DNA of 64,000 bases. Source: Bacteroidota bacterium. Its GTDB lineage: Bacteria; Bacteroidota; Ignavibacteria; UBA10030. Both the position numbers and the translations under genes were made by a program. A model generated the notes under the pieces. That model was not told the DNA's origin. It saw only the letters and a program-made list of their open reading frames with translations, and did not search any database. The stretch is from contig JAOAFT010000001.1 in the NCBI GenBank assembly GCA_026416125.1, positions 1-64,000 on the forward strand, read 5' to 3'. Shown piece after piece: positions 38,188 to 48,088 of the stretch; the first letter of the stretch is position 1; each line of letters begins with the position of its first letter.

Positions 38188-39918
38188 TTAATCCTTTCGA
38201 ATTGTTTCAAAGAGTGTTTTGATTGCAGTATTTGACCATGTATTGAGTATATCCCTAGGTTCCAACCAGCCTTTTCTTGCAATACCAACACCATAGTAGG
38301 TATCATTGAGGCCTTCGGCATTGTGCGCATCTGGGCTAATGCAAAGTTTTACTCCATGTTGCTTTGCGTACCGTATCCACCTCCAATCGAGGTCCAATCG
38401 TTTGGGGTGCGAGTTAATTTCAATTACTTTTTGAAGTTTTGCGGCGACGTCTATAACTACCTTGAGATTTATTGGGTAACCCTCACGTTCTAAAAGTAAT
38501 CGTCCTGTTGGATGACCAAGAATTGTTGAATATCGATTTTGTAATGCATTGATAATACGCTCTGTTGCTTCAGTTTCTGTCATTTTGAACTTACTATGGA
38601 TCGAAACAACTACATAATCATATTCCTGAAGAAGAGAATCTGGAAAATCAAGGCTCCCATCTGGTAAAATGTCACATTCAACACCAAGGAAAATCGTAAA
38701 ATTTGTTAATGTAGTTGATAATTTTCGAACATGTTCAATTTGGCGTTTTGCTGTTTCAATGCTCATCCCATTAGCATACGCTGCAGATTTAGTGTGATCA
38801 GCTATTCCTATGAATTTCCAGTGTTTAGCTTTTGCTGCTTCACAAAGTTCTTCGGGTGTAAGCGAGCCATCACTATAGGTAGTATGACAATGAAAGGCAC
38901 CACGAATATCTTGTTCACTAATGAGCTTTGGTATGCCCGTTTCTGCTTCTTCAATTTCTCCCATATTTTCACGGAGTTCGGGTGGAATTGGATGTAAACC
39001 TAACGATTTGTAAATGTCATCTTCCGTTGTACATCTTGGCACTTGAACTTTTGATATAGATGAAAAATTATATTCATTCAAGCTCAAGCCTACTGCTTTT
39101 GCCCTTGTTCGGAGGGCAACATTGTGTTCCTTGCTCCCTGTAAAATATTGCAACGCAAATGGGTAACTCTTAGGTTGGACTAAGCGAATATCGCATTGAA
39201 TTCCATTTTTTAATATTGTAGATATTTTGGTTTCACCACATCCAGTAACTTGTTCAATTTGTGTGAGTTGAATTATTTCAGCAGAAGTTTTTTGTATGTC
39301 ATATTCTTCCACACTTACGAGAATGTCAATGTCACCAATAACTTCTTTTTTTCTTCGGACACTTCCAGCTACTTCACATAAGATAACACCTTTTAGTTGA
39401 GAAATTGATTCCACAAGGATATCTGCTGTATGTTTTGCTATGCTATATAAAAATTTTCCAGTTGACTTTGTTATTTGTTCAATACCTTGTAATATGTTTT
39501 CTTCTATTTTTGTTCCAAAACCTTGTAATTTTTGCAATTGATGTCGTTCACATGCGTATTTCAATTCGGAAATACTAGCTATACCAAGCTGTTCATAAAG
39601 AATTTTGACACGTTTGGGGCCAAGACCAGGAATTTTCAATAGCTCGAGAACACCTGGTGGAAACATCGATTTTAATTCAGAAAGTACTTTAGTATCACCA
39701 TGAATAGCGAGATCTGTAATTTTCTCTGCTAGATCTTTCCCAACTCCTTTCAACGTTGTAAGTGAGTTTGAGTTAATGTAAAACATTAGGTCTGCAGTTG
39801 TATTACGAATAGTTTGAGCAGCTGTAAAGTAAGCTCGCACCCGAAATGGATTTTCACCTTTTAGTTCTAGTAATGTACCGATTAGTTCTAATGTGTCAGC
39901 GACATCGTACTTGTCCAT
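38188..39918 (-). CDS. polX: family X DNA polymerase with PHP domain
   Basis: 576 residues from ATG 39918 ([14 protein letters not shown]); another ATG lies two codons earlier at 39924. Domains in order: 8-kDa DNA-binding domain with helix-hairpin-helix ([20 protein letters not shown] near 93), polymerase palm with [17 protein letters not shown] (near 190, the catalytic aspartate pair in DID), then a C-terminal PHP phosphoesterase from about 340 ([24 protein letters not shown], and a late [10 protein letters not shown]). Such enzymes fill gaps in base excision repair and trim 3' ends. The start overlaps dus by 23 bases. Confidence 0.95.
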   Translation of the reverse strand: MDKYDVADTLELIGTLLELKGENPFRVRAYFTAAQTIRNTTADLMFYINSNSLTTLKGVGKDLAEKITDLAIHGDTKVLSELKSMFPPGVLELLKIPGLGPKRVKILYEQLGIASISELKYACERHQLQKLQGFGTKIEENILQGIEQITKSTGKFLYSIAKHTADILVESISQLKGVILCEVAGSVRRKKEVIGDIDILVSVEEYDIQKTSAEIIQLTQIEQVTGCGETKISTILKNGIQCDIRLVQPKSYPFALQYFTGSKEHNVALRTRAKAVGLSLNEYNFSSISKVQVPRCTTEDDIYKSLGLHPIPPELRENMGEIEEAETGIPKLISEQDIRGAFHCHTTYSDGSLTPEELCEAAKAKHWKFIGIADHTKSAAYANGMSIETAKRQIEHVRKLSTTLTNFTIFLGVECDILPDGSLDFPDSLLQEYDYVVVSIHSKFKMTETEATERIINALQNRYSTILGHPTGRLLLEREGYPINLKVVIDVAAKLQKVIEINSHPKRLDLDWRWIRYAKQHGVKLCISPDAHNAEGLNDTYYGVGIARKGWLEPRDILNTWSNTAIKTLFETIRKD

Positions 39919-40903
39919 GAGCATTCTCAATTGATTCAACAGCAGCAATAGACTCAAAATAAATGTGTAGTGTTTCAATGATAGGTGCAATTTCAACAAA
40001 TGTCATTAGTACTTGACGTATTTTTGAAGAATTAGGTAGCCCCTTAAGGTATCCGGCATAAAACTTGCGGAATTCAATAACACCTCGATATTCACCTTTA
40101 TACTCAACAGCTAATTGTAAATGTCTAAGTATAGTTGATAAGCGATGTTTAATTGAAGGTTCACTAAAGGTACCGTAGCTAAGGAAATTCTTTGTTTGTG
40201 AAAAAATCCATGGTGCTCCAATTGCTGCACGGCCTATCATGACACCATCACAATGCGTTGTTTCTAATAATAACTTGATTTTTTGTGGTGAGTGTAGTGA
40301 ACCATTTGCAATGATGGGAATAGAAACACTGTTTTTCACAAGTTTTATCCAAGAGTAATCAGGATCACCTTTGTGCCCTTGTGATCGTGTTCGGCAATGT
40401 ATAGTAAGAGCTGCAGCTCCTGCTTGCTCCACAATTTTTGCAATATCGAGGATATTGATACTTTGTAAATCCCAGCCGAGCCGTGTCTTTACAGTAACTG
40501 GTAAGGAAGTTGTTGATACTACCGATTTGATAATACGTTCCATGCGAGGAAGATCTCGTAAAAGATCTGCACCAGCACCATTATTTACAACATTCCGTAC
40601 CCAGCAACCACAGTTGATATCGAGGAAATCTGGCCCTACTTCTGTTGCTAAGTGAGCGGCACGCTGCATAGATTCTGGATTACTACCATAAAGTTGAATT
40701 CCGATAGGCCGTTCTTGTGGTGAAAAAGTCATTTTAGAAAGTGTTTTATTCGAATTACGAATAATTCCTTCCGAGTTGATAAACTCTGTATAGACAAGAT
40801 CAGCACCATGTTCTTTGCAGATTAAACGAAATGATACATCAGTGATGCTTTCCATGGGTGCAAGTGCAATTGGAGTATCGATATGTATCTTTCCGATATT
40901 CAT
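39896..40903 (-). CDS. dus: tRNA-dihydrouridine synthase
   Basis: 335 residues. Reduces uridines in the D-loop of tRNA with FMN. Motifs: IALAPMESITDVSFRLICKE at residues 12-31, DINCGCWVRNVVNNGAGADL near 95 (the catalytic cysteine is the second one, in GCW), VKTRLGWD near 138 (phosphate/FMN lysine-arginine pair), HCRTRSQGHKGDPDYSWI near 168 and GVMIGRAAIGAPWIF near 220. The residue after the catalytic cysteine is tryptophan where proline is usual in E. coli-type enzymes. Subtype A/B/C cannot be fixed. Confidence 0.93.
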   Translation of the reverse strand: MNIGKIHIDTPIALAPMESITDVSFRLICKEHGADLVYTEFINSEGIIRNSNKTLSKMTFSPQERPIGIQLYGSNPESMQRAAHLATEVGPDFLDINCGCWVRNVVNNGAGADLLRDLPRMERIIKSVVSTTSLPVTVKTRLGWDLQSINILDIAKIVEQAGAAALTIHCRTRSQGHKGDPDYSWIKLVKNSVSIPIIANGSLHSPQKIKLLLETTHCDGVMIGRAAIGAPWIFSQTKNFLSYGTFSEPSIKHRLSTILRHLQLAVEYKGEYRGVIEFRKFYAGYLKGLPNSSKIRQVLMTFVEIAPIIETLHIYFESIAAVESIENAHGQVRCR

Positions 40904-40957
40904 CCTTAGTGTGGGAAATATACGAAAGCTCCAAGGGACTTACAAATTCATATAAAA

Positions 40958-42499
40958 CTACATTACGTAATAAGATCTATCTAAACTTCGATACTGTATT
41001 GCTTCACTGATGTGGTGCGGTAAAAGTGCCTCTGAACCTTCTAAGTCAGCGATTGTACGACTTACTTTCAAGATCCTATCATATGCTCTTGCTGAAAGAC
41101 CTAGTTTTTCCATAGCCATTTTCAATAGTGTTGAACAATCCGCGGACATTTGGCAAAATTCCTTTATATCTTTTGATTGCATATCGGCATTGCTATAGAT
41201 TCCTGGTTTTGATTTAAATCGATATTCTTGCATTTTACGAGCACGTACTACTCGTTCCCGGATAGTGCTGGATAGTTCTCCAACTCTCTTTGAGGAGAGT
41301 TCAGAATACTGCACAGTTGGAACTTCAACGTGAATATCTATTCTATCCAGGAGTGGGCCAGATATTTTCCCAATATACTTTTGGATTTGAGTTGGTGAAC
41401 ACATACATGTTTGATTGGGATTCCCGTAGTTACCACAGGGACATGGATTCATAGCACAAACAAGCATGAAGTTTGCAGGATACTCAACCGTCATTTTGGA
41501 TCGACTTATAGTAACTTTTCCGTCTTCTAAAGGTTGACGGAGGACTTCCAGAACGTTACGAGCAAATTCTGGTAATTCATCGAGAAAAAGAACACCGTGA
41601 TGTGCAAGGGATATTTCACCTGGACGAGGAATTGTGCCTCCGCCTACGAGTGCTGTATCGGATATTGTGTGGTGTGGTGAACGAAAAGGACGGGTTGCCA
41701 CTAGTGCTGTATTCGGAGGTAAAAGTCCAGCTACAGAGTGTATTTTGGTCGTTTCCAGTGCTTCATCAAATGTCATTGGTGGTAGAATTGTAGGTAATCG
41801 CTTAGCAAGCATCGTTTTCCCTGAACCTGGCGGGCCAATGAGGAGGACATTGTGACTTCCAGCAGCTGCTATTTCTAGAGCACGTTTAACACTCTCCTGC
41901 CCTCGTACATCTGCAAAATCTAGAGAATAGGATTGTTCTACTTCAAAGACCTTTTTCATATCGACTGTAAATGGTCGCAATAACGAATGTTCACCATTAA
42001 GAAAATCAACTGCTTCCCGTAATGAACGTATTGGGTAAACTTCGATGCCATTTACCATGGCAGCTTCTTGTGCATTTTCTTCAGGAACAAGGACTCCACG
42101 TACTCCTTTTTGTTTACTCTCCAGTGCAATTACAAGAGCACCGTGAATTGGTCGAAGAGCACCATCAAGTGCTAATTCACCGAGTATAATGAAATGTTCA
42201 AGAATTGTACTTTTCATTTGTTCCGACGCTGCAAGAATACCAAGAGCAATGGGCAAATCGTATGCTGATCCTTCTTTCTTTATATCTGCCGGAGCAAGAT
42301 TTACAGTGATTCGTCTGCTTGGAAACTTATACCCTGAATTTTTTATAGCAGCAGTAACCCGATGGATGCTTTCTTTAACTGCGTTATCTGGTAAACCAAC
42401 AATAAAAAATTTTGGCACACTGAAATCAAGGTGTGTTTCAACATCAATGAGATGGGCATCTACTCCATACGTAGCAGCACTCCTAAGGTGTGCATACAT
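40958..42499 (-). CDS. comM: ComM/YifB family Mg-chelatase-like ATPase
   Basis: 513 residues, normal length. N-terminal Lon-like domain ([59 protein letters not shown]). AAA+ domain with Walker [21 protein letters not shown] (near 217), Walker B-type [22 protein letters not shown] (near 300) and a cysteine-rich loop [20 protein letters not shown] (near 350). ComM is a helicase that extends recombination intermediates during natural transformation; it is found widely beyond competent species. Gap of 54 bases to dus. Confidence 0.94.
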   Translation of the reverse strand: MYAHLRSAATYGVDAHLIDVETHLDFSVPKFFIVGLPDNAVKESIHRVTAAIKNSGYKFPSRRITVNLAPADIKKEGSAYDLPIALGILAASEQMKSTILEHFIILGELALDGALRPIHGALVIALESKQKGVRGVLVPEENAQEAAMVNGIEVYPIRSLREAVDFLNGEHSLLRPFTVDMKKVFEVEQSYSLDFADVRGQESVKRALEIAAAGSHNVLLIGPPGSGKTMLAKRLPTILPPMTFDEALETTKIHSVAGLLPPNTALVATRPFRSPHHTISDTALVGGGTIPRPGEISLAHHGVLFLDELPEFARNVLEVLRQPLEDGKVTISRSKMTVEYPANFMLVCAMNPCPCGNYGNPNQTCMCSPTQIQKYIGKISGPLLDRIDIHVEVPTVQYSELSSKRVGELSSTIRERVVRARKMQEYRFKSKPGIYSNADMQSKDIKEFCQMSADCSTLLKMAMEKLGLSARAYDRILKVSRTIADLEGSEALLPHHISEAIQYRSLDRSYYVM

Positions 42500-42528
42500 T
42501 GTTATTTCCCCCTTATGTGTGATAATGA

Positions 42529-43740
42529 TTACTCAGCGAACAGCGTTTTGTATTGTTGTATGGCACGTCCTATGAGTTCGATAGAACGTTTTAGATCAAC
42601 TACATTCAACATGAATGCAAGACGTACTTCATTTATTCCTTTCCCTGGGGTAGCGTAAAAACCTTGAGCAGGTGCGAGGAGTACTGTTTCTTTGTTTTCA
42701 TGAAATTCTTCGATGAGCCATTTCGCAAAATGTTCTGAGTCTTTCACAGGCAACCCAATGATAATATAGAAAGCTCCTTCAGGCTTGTAGTATGTAATTT
42801 CTGGAATCGTACTTAGAGCTTCGTATACAATATCGCGTCTCTTATGGAATTCTTCCACTATAGGCTGCGTATAGAGCGCTGAATTTTCTAATAACGGTAT
42901 AACAGATAGTTGATCAATAGTAGCAACAGACAAGCGAGCCATACTGAATTTTAATACAGCGTCAATGATATCCTTGTTTTTCGATGCAAGTGCTCCAATC
43001 CGTGCACCACACATATTGAATCGTTTTGAACAACTATCCACAATTATAACCCTGTCACTGAGTTCAGGTATTCGGGCAATACTTATCGGCTTTCGATCAT
43101 AAGCAAATTCTCTGTATACTTCATCTGCAATTAAAAACAAATTATACGTACGCGCTATATCAGTTATGTTCCGTATTTCATCCTCGGTAAAGATCCTCCC
43201 TGTTGGATTTGACGGGTCACAGAAAAGAATGGCTTTTGTTCGAATCGTTATGTACTTCTCTATTACTTCTTTTGGTGGTAGACTAAAACTATTGGAAATG
43301 TTAAGCTCAACCGGAACAAGTTTAACACCTGCAAGAGATGCAAATCCATTGTAGTTGGTATAAAAAGGTTCAAATACGATTACTTCATCTCCAGGATCAC
43401 AAATAGCACTGATGGCAAACGCAATAGCCTCAGAACCACCAGTTGTTACAATAATTTCCTCATCGTCGAAATATATATCGTAGTTTTCAAAGTACTTTCT
43501 CCATGCACTAATAGTCTCTGGCAATCCATTTGAAGGTGCATATTCTATGGTGCGGCGAGAAAAAGTTTTAAAAAATTGTTGGACTACTTCGGGTGAGGGT
43601 AAGTCTGGTTGTCCAATGTTAAGGTGGTATACTCGTATACCTTCTCTTTTGCGCTTTTCTGCTATAGCCGCAAGCTTACGTATTGGTGATCCTTGAACTT
43701 CTCGACCGCGATTTGATATTGTTAATTGTGATAGTGCCAT
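42529..43740 (-). CDS. class I/II pyridoxal-phosphate aminotransferase
   Basis: 403 residues. PLP enzyme of the aspartate aminotransferase fold. [12 protein letters not shown] (near 171), [15 protein letters not shown] (near 202) and the PLP-lysine segment [18 protein letters not shown] (near 235). The variant SKRFxxCGARIG in place of SKxFxMTGWRIG is usual in Bacteroidota-type members. Substrate probably aspartate or an aromatic or branched-chain amino acid; not decidable from sequence. Followed after 12 bases by the M16 peptidase on the 5' side. Confidence 0.9.
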   Translation of the reverse strand: MALSQLTISNRGREVQGSPIRKLAAIAEKRKREGIRVYHLNIGQPDLPSPEVVQQFFKTFSRRTIEYAPSNGLPETISAWRKYFENYDIYFDDEEIIVTTGGSEAIAFAISAICDPGDEVIVFEPFYTNYNGFASLAGVKLVPVELNISNSFSLPPKEVIEKYITIRTKAILFCDPSNPTGRIFTEDEIRNITDIARTYNLFLIADEVYREFAYDRKPISIARIPELSDRVIIVDSCSKRFNMCGARIGALASKNKDIIDAVLKFSMARLSVATIDQLSVIPLLENSALYTQPIVEEFHKRRDIVYEALSTIPEITYYKPEGAFYIIIGLPVKDSEHFAKWLIEEFHENKETVLLAPAQGFYATPGKGINEVRLAFMLNVVDLKRSIELIGRAIQQYKTLFAE

Positions 43741-43752
43741 TGCTTGCTCCAG

Positions 43753-45066
43753 TCACACAATTGTTTTCGTACTCTTCTCCGGTGTTACTATAATTGTCAC
43801 AAAGTACTCGGGGTTATAGAGTTCATGTGTAAGTTGTACAATTTCATCAATGGTAACACGTTCAATTGCTTGAAGAATCGTATCCAATGGTATAATATCA
43901 CCAAAGTATAGTTCGTTACTTGCTAGTCGTATCATCCTATTCGGAATGCTCTCTAAGCTCAGCACTAAGCTTCCTTTTAGCTGAGCTTTTGTACGTTCAA
44001 GTTCATCACTCGCTACCCTCCCACCTTTTACTTTCTCAAATTCTTTCCACACAAGATCAATACATCGATCAACATTATTTGCATCAGTTGCAATATACGC
44101 TCCTACAGCTCCTGTGTCCGACATTGGACTATTGAAACTGTAAATTGAATACGCTAATCCGTAGCGTTCACGAATAGTTTGAAATAATCGTGAACTCATT
44201 CCTTCACCGAGAAGTGTATTCAATACTTGTAATATGTACCGTTTTTCATGTTTCGCATGCAAACCAATTGTTCCCATACACACGTGTGCTTGTTGGATTG
44301 GTCGATAGAGTATATTTCGGTATTTGCGCTTTGTTGGTTGAGGCTGATACGCTTTAGCGCCGAGTAAAGGTGTTAAAGGGAGTTTATGAAAATACTTTTC
44401 ACTCAAGTTCACGAGTGTTTCGTGATGTATATTTCCCGCAGCAACAATGATGAGATTATTTGCTCTATACTGTGTGCGATAGAATTCAAGTAAGTGTTTC
44501 CGCGTAAAAGACGAAACAGTTTCTGTTGAACCGAGAATTGAGAAATGGAGTGGATGGTCTTTGTAAAGTTCTCTTTCAAATACTTCGTGCACAAAATCAT
44601 CCGGCTCATCTTCGGACTGTTTAATTTCTTCTAGTACGACCTGTTTTTCTTTTTGAATATGACTAGTTTTCATCGTTGCATTCATAATTAAATCAGCAAG
44701 GACATCAAAGGCGAGCGTTGTGTATTCGTCAAGAACACGAGCATAAAAACAAGTATGTTCTTTACTTGTGTACGCGTTCAGATACCCTCCAACCTGTTCA
44801 AGACTTTGAGCAATTTCGGTTGCTGATCGTTTTCTTGTTCCTTTAAACGTCACATGCTCAATAAAATGTGTAATTCCATTGTTATGTTCATTCTCACATC
44901 GAGAACCGACTGTAATCCACATACCAAGCGAAACAGATCGAACATGAGGGAGATGTTCCGAAATTACACGAACACCATTCGATAACACAGTTTTATGGTA
45001 CGTAGATTCCCTTACACTACTTTGCAAACGTTCACGAAATAAAGTGGTTCGTTTGTTTCTTTTCAC
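43753..45066 (-). CDS. M16-family zinc metallopeptidase (pitrilysin-like, processing-peptidase type)
   Basis: 437 residues from a GTG at 45066, preceded by TGAGG nine bases upstream; a longer reading from TTG 45174 crosses a terminator-like hairpin and is unlikely. Inverted zinc motif HFIEH (near 72, GITHFIEHVTFKGT) and distal glutamate in VVLEEIKQSEDEP (near 150). Second half (from about 215, IVAAGNIHHETL) is the inactive M16 fold. No signal peptide, so it is probably cytosolic. Single-unit members are paired with a second M16 protein in some bacteria; none is next to it. Confidence 0.9.
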   Translation of the reverse strand: MKRNKRTTLFRERLQSSVRESTYHKTVLSNGVRVISEHLPHVRSVSLGMWITVGSRCENEHNNGITHFIEHVTFKGTRKRSATEIAQSLEQVGGYLNAYTSKEHTCFYARVLDEYTTLAFDVLADLIMNATMKTSHIQKEKQVVLEEIKQSEDEPDDFVHEVFERELYKDHPLHFSILGSTETVSSFTRKHLLEFYRTQYRANNLIIVAAGNIHHETLVNLSEKYFHKLPLTPLLGAKAYQPQPTKRKYRNILYRPIQQAHVCMGTIGLHAKHEKRYILQVLNTLLGEGMSSRLFQTIRERYGLAYSIYSFNSPMSDTGAVGAYIATDANNVDRCIDLVWKEFEKVKGGRVASDELERTKAQLKGSLVLSLESIPNRMIRLASNELYFGDIIPLDTILQAIERVTIDEIVQLTHELYNPEYFVTIIVTPEKSTKTIV

Positions 45067-45087
45067 AATACCAACCTCACAATCAAT

Positions 45088-45131
45088 ATAAAAAATAGCA
45101 CTACCACTTTCTGTAAAATGTGGTAATGCTA
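45088..45131 (-). terminator. intrinsic terminator or attenuator between udk and M16 peptidase
   Basis: On the minus strand TAGCATTACCAC pairs with GTGGTAGTGCTA (12 base pairs, one G-U) around a 12-base loop, followed by TTTTTTAT. It lies 140 bases beyond the udk stop and 21 bases before the M16 GTG start. It could end the udk transcript or act as a leader element of the next gene. Confidence 0.8.
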
Positions 45132-45270
45132 CCAAATCAACTACTAAGATATTGTTTATTTGATGGAGAATCAAGAAATCACACGATTTAGAGAGGCAGA
45201 ATACTTAGTTCGTATTCACAGACAAGTTTTTTCAAAACAAAATGTGTAGAAGACTTTGTTAATACTTAAA

Positions 45271-45909
45271 TTAAAGCAGTTTTTCTTGTTGTCGTTTTGC
45301 AATCATCGATACTATTTTCGTAACAATCATATCAATCGCTACTGTATTTTCAGCTCCTCGTGGTATGATGATATCTGCCCAATGTTTACTGGGTTCAACA
45401 AATTCAATATGCATTGGTTTTACTGTTGTGAGGTACTGCTCCATGATACTTTGAACAGATCGACCTCGTTCAGTAATATCTCGTTGAATTCTCCGAATTA
45501 AACGCTCGTCGGCATCTGTATCAACGAAAATTTTAAGATCCATGAACTTGCGCAATGCTTTATCAACAAAAATGAGAATTCCATCGATGATAATTATATC
45601 TTTTGGCTCAACTCGACGTGTTTCTTTCATACGTCGATGTGTTGCAAAATTATAAATTGGTTGCTCAATCGCTTTCCCTGCACAAAGTGATTGTATATCT
45701 CGAACAAGGAGTTCTGTATCGAGCGAATCAGGATGATCGAAATTAATTTTTTCGGGCGGAGTGCCTTGATAGTAACTTAAATCTTTGTAGTATGAATCAT
45801 GTTGTATAAGTACAACTTTTTGTGGATCAAGTTGTTCAACAATGCGGTGGGCTACCGATGTTTTTCCAGAACCAGTTCCTCCAGCGATTCCAATAACAAA
45901 AGGTTTCAT
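45271..45909 (-). CDS. udk: uridine kinase
   Basis: 212 residues from ATG 45909 (an upstream TTG is also in frame). Phosphorylates uridine and cytidine with ATP or GTP in pyrimidine salvage. P-loop GIAGGTGSGKTSVA at residues 6-19, HDSYYKDLSYYQGTPPEKINFDHPDSLD near 36-63 (substrate side), PIYNFATHRR near 82, IIIDGILIFVD near 100 and RLIRRIQRDITERGRS near 128. First gene of the minus-strand run that starts at about 45.9 kb. Confidence 0.95.
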   Translation of the reverse strand: MKPFVIGIAGGTGSGKTSVAHRIVEQLDPQKVVLIQHDSYYKDLSYYQGTPPEKINFDHPDSLDTELLVRDIQSLCAGKAIEQPIYNFATHRRMKETRRVEPKDIIIIDGILIFVDKALRKFMDLKIFVDTDADERLIRRIQRDITERGRSVQSIMEQYLTTVKPMHIEFVEPSKHWADIIIPRGAENTVAIDMIVTKIVSMIAKRQQEKLL

Positions 45910-45994
45910 AGTAATCAAGATAGAAAAGTTACACTCATAAATGTTATGATCAATTTTATGAGAAGCAAGAAATAATTTGTTGTATTGTTTTCGT

Positions 45995-46022
45995 TTGAAA
46001 AACAGAAGACTTTTTGTAATCT
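45995..46022 (+). promoter_or_regulatory. sigma70-like promoter of the glycan cluster
   Basis: TTGAAA at 45995-46000 and TAATCT at 46017-46022 are 16 bases apart. The predicted start is only a few bases before the ATG at 46032, so the first transcript may be nearly leaderless. Confidence 0.45.
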
Positions 46023-46031
46023 TGGCATTGT

Positions 46032-47135
46032 ATGGTAATTATAATTATTCTTGTGCTATCTGCAGTTATCTATCTTGTTGTGCATATTGCACTTTACCGT
46101 GGACTTTCTCAGATCAGCTTCCAACCACAAACTGAAGTACCGTTTGTTTCTATAATTATCGCTGCGCGGAATGAAGAAAAACATTTACCACGTTTACTCA
46201 GTGCACTATCTTCCCAGTCGTACCCACACTACGAAATAATTATTGCTAACGATCGATCAACAGATAGCACGGCTGTCATTCTAGAAAAGGCACAACATGA
46301 GTACCCCAATTTACGGGTTATAACTATTACTGATTACTCAACGAACTTACCTCCTAAAAAAAATGCTCTCACTCTGGCTATCCAAGCAGCACGCGGTGAA
46401 ATACTTTGTTTCACAGATGCAGACTGTATACCACAACAAAATTGGCTCTATGAACTTGTTTCCGCATTCGAACCATCAGTAGGATTAGTTGCAGGTTACT
46501 CCCCCTACATGATTGGAGAGAGCGCTACAGTTTTGTCATACTTTGTGGCATACGAAGAGTTTAGAGCTGCAGTGTGGTCAGCAGGAGCAATTGGATTGCG
46601 ATTAGCATGGTTGTGTACTGGCAGAAATTTAGCATACCGAAAGCGTGTATTTGAAGAAGTTGGTGGGTACGAAGCCACAAAGATGTCAATAAGCGGCGAC
46701 GATGATTTATTCCTTCAAACAGTTCGCCGTAAAACAAAGTGGCACATTCGATATGTCACTAAGCCACAATCTCATGTTACGACGTATCCACCATCAACAC
46801 TGAAACAATTTATTGAACAACGAAAACGACACTTTTCAGCGGCACGGTTCTTTTCACTCCGTATGAAAATCTTTTTTGTATTATATCACGGAGCAAATAC
46901 ATTTATTTTTTTTATGTTTCTTATAGGTTTTTTTAATCAGTCATTTATCTATTGGTGTCTAGGTGGGTATTGTACAAAGCTTCTTGCTGATCATTTACTT
47001 TTGCACAAAGGTGCTTCAATACTGGAGGAACGAAAATTTCTCAAATGGTTTATCCCTATGGAAATATTGTATATATTCTACAACGCAATTATCGGACCAC
47101 TTGGTCTCGTTTTTAAATTTTCATGGAAACAATAG
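46032..47135 (+). CDS. membrane-bound family 2 glycosyltransferase
   Basis: 367 residues. One N-terminal helix (residues 1-22), a cytoplasmic GT-A domain, then C-terminal helices (about 282-310, 340-360). Motifs: PFVSIIIAARNEEKHLPRLL near 38, IIANDRSTDS near 70, CFTDADCIP near 130 and GDDDLFLQT near 227. The place of the processive QxxRW motif reads QRKRH, so the tryptophan is missing. Such enzymes make or extend lipid-linked or secreted glycans. First of six overlapping genes; it overlaps the next by 13 bases. Confidence 0.82.
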   Translation: MVIIIILVLSAVIYLVVHIALYRGLSQISFQPQTEVPFVSIIIAARNEEKHLPRLLSALSSQSYPHYEIIIANDRSTDSTAVILEKAQHEYPNLRVITITDYSTNLPPKKNALTLAIQAARGEILCFTDADCIPQQNWLYELVSAFEPSVGLVAGYSPYMIGESATVLSYFVAYEEFRAAVWSAGAIGLRLAWLCTGRNLAYRKRVFEEVGGYEATKMSISGDDDLFLQTVRRKTKWHIRYVTKPQSHVTTYPPSTLKQFIEQRKRHFSAARFFSLRMKIFFVLYHGANTFIFFMFLIGFFNQSFIYWCLGGYCTKLLADHLLLHKGASILEERKFLKWFIPMEILYIFYNAIIGPLGLVFKFSWKQ

Positions 47136-48088
47136 TAAACCGATCAATGTCAACACACCAATATATTCGTCCATTATTTATTTTTATCATAAAAATAGTT
47201 ATTACCCTCTTTTTACTTTATTGGGTACAAACTCTTGTTGATCTCAATCACCTCATAGAACTATTTTTTACTGCACGATACGAGTTTATTGTAGTAGGAT
47301 TCTTACTTGTACCTCTAAATGTTGGCTTACGTATTTATCGTTGGAAAATCCTTGTTTCTTCACTTGGTATAAGCATTGACTGGAAAACTGCAACAAATTC
47401 ACTTCTTGTTGGTATAGCTCTAGGAAGTTTTACACCTGGTGAAATAGGAGATTATCTTGGAAGAATGCTGCATCTCCCCAAAGCGCGGAAATCACAGATT
47501 GTTGGACTCACTGTTCTTGATAGGTTACAAACAATGCTCGCTATGGCTCTCTTTGCTATTCCTACGCTTGCATTTCTTTTTTTTAATGATCATTGGATTT
47601 TAATAGGTAGTCTTTCACTGTTGAGTATACTATCACTTTACTTCCTTTTGGGCAATCAATTTTCATTTCTTGTACATCGTTTTCAAAACATTCGGTATGT
47701 AGGTTCAATGTCGGCAACACTTTTTAAATTAAAAAAACGGCAACAGGTAATATCATTTTGTTTGATTATCTTTTTAATCCTTGTAATTGGCATACAAATG
47801 CATTGCTTTTTGAATGCATTCGTTAGTATCCCTTTCTACGTAAGCGTTCTAGGTTGCTCAGCAATGCTATTTATAAAATCTTTCGTACCGATCAGCATTG
47901 GCGATTTAGGAATTCGTGAGTTAACAACGGTTTACATCTTTTCATTGTGGACTGTACCAATGAGCGCATCTATCAATGCTTCGCTTTTATTATTCACTGC
48001 GAATGTATTTTCTCCTGCATGTTGTGGAGTCCTTGTTTTATTCTTAACAAACCATACGAATATTTCAACCCTTTTTCGAAATGATTGA
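47123..48088 (+). CDS. lysylphosphatidylglycerol synthase TM / AglD-type (UPF0104) membrane protein
   Basis: 321 residues with about eight hydrophobic helices. SFTPGEIGDYLGRMLHLPKA near 107 and SFVPISIGDLGIRELTTVYIF near 255 are the two family-specific loops. The family covers the membrane domain of MprF and proteins near glycosyltransferases that may move lipid-linked sugars across the membrane. The soluble MprF synthase domain is absent. Position between GT2 genes supports a flippase-like or accessory part in glycan assembly; this is inference. Confidence 0.82.
   Translation: METIVNRSMSTHQYIRPLFIFIIKIVITLFLLYWVQTLVDLNHLIELFFTARYEFIVVGFLLVPLNVGLRIYRWKILVSSLGISIDWKTATNSLLVGIALGSFTPGEIGDYLGRMLHLPKARKSQIVGLTVLDRLQTMLAMALFAIPTLAFLFFNDHWILIGSLSLLSILSLYFLLGNQFSFLVHRFQNIRYVGSMSATLFKLKKRQQVISFCLIIFLILVIGIQMHCFLNAFVSIPFYVSVLGCSAMLFIKSFVPISIGDLGIRELTTVYIFSLWTVPMSASINASLLLFTANVFSPACCGVLVLFLTNHTNISTLFRND

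Noticed and set aside
39919-39999. Hydrophobic N-terminal extension of PolX (leucine-rich)
   Set aside because: It lies inside dus in another frame; PolX is a cytosolic enzyme and starts normally at [10 protein letters not shown].
45067-45174. N-terminal extension of the M16 peptidase from TTG 45174
   Set aside because: It would be translated through a stable terminator-like hairpin and does not resemble the start of M16 proteins; GTG 45066 has a ribosome site.
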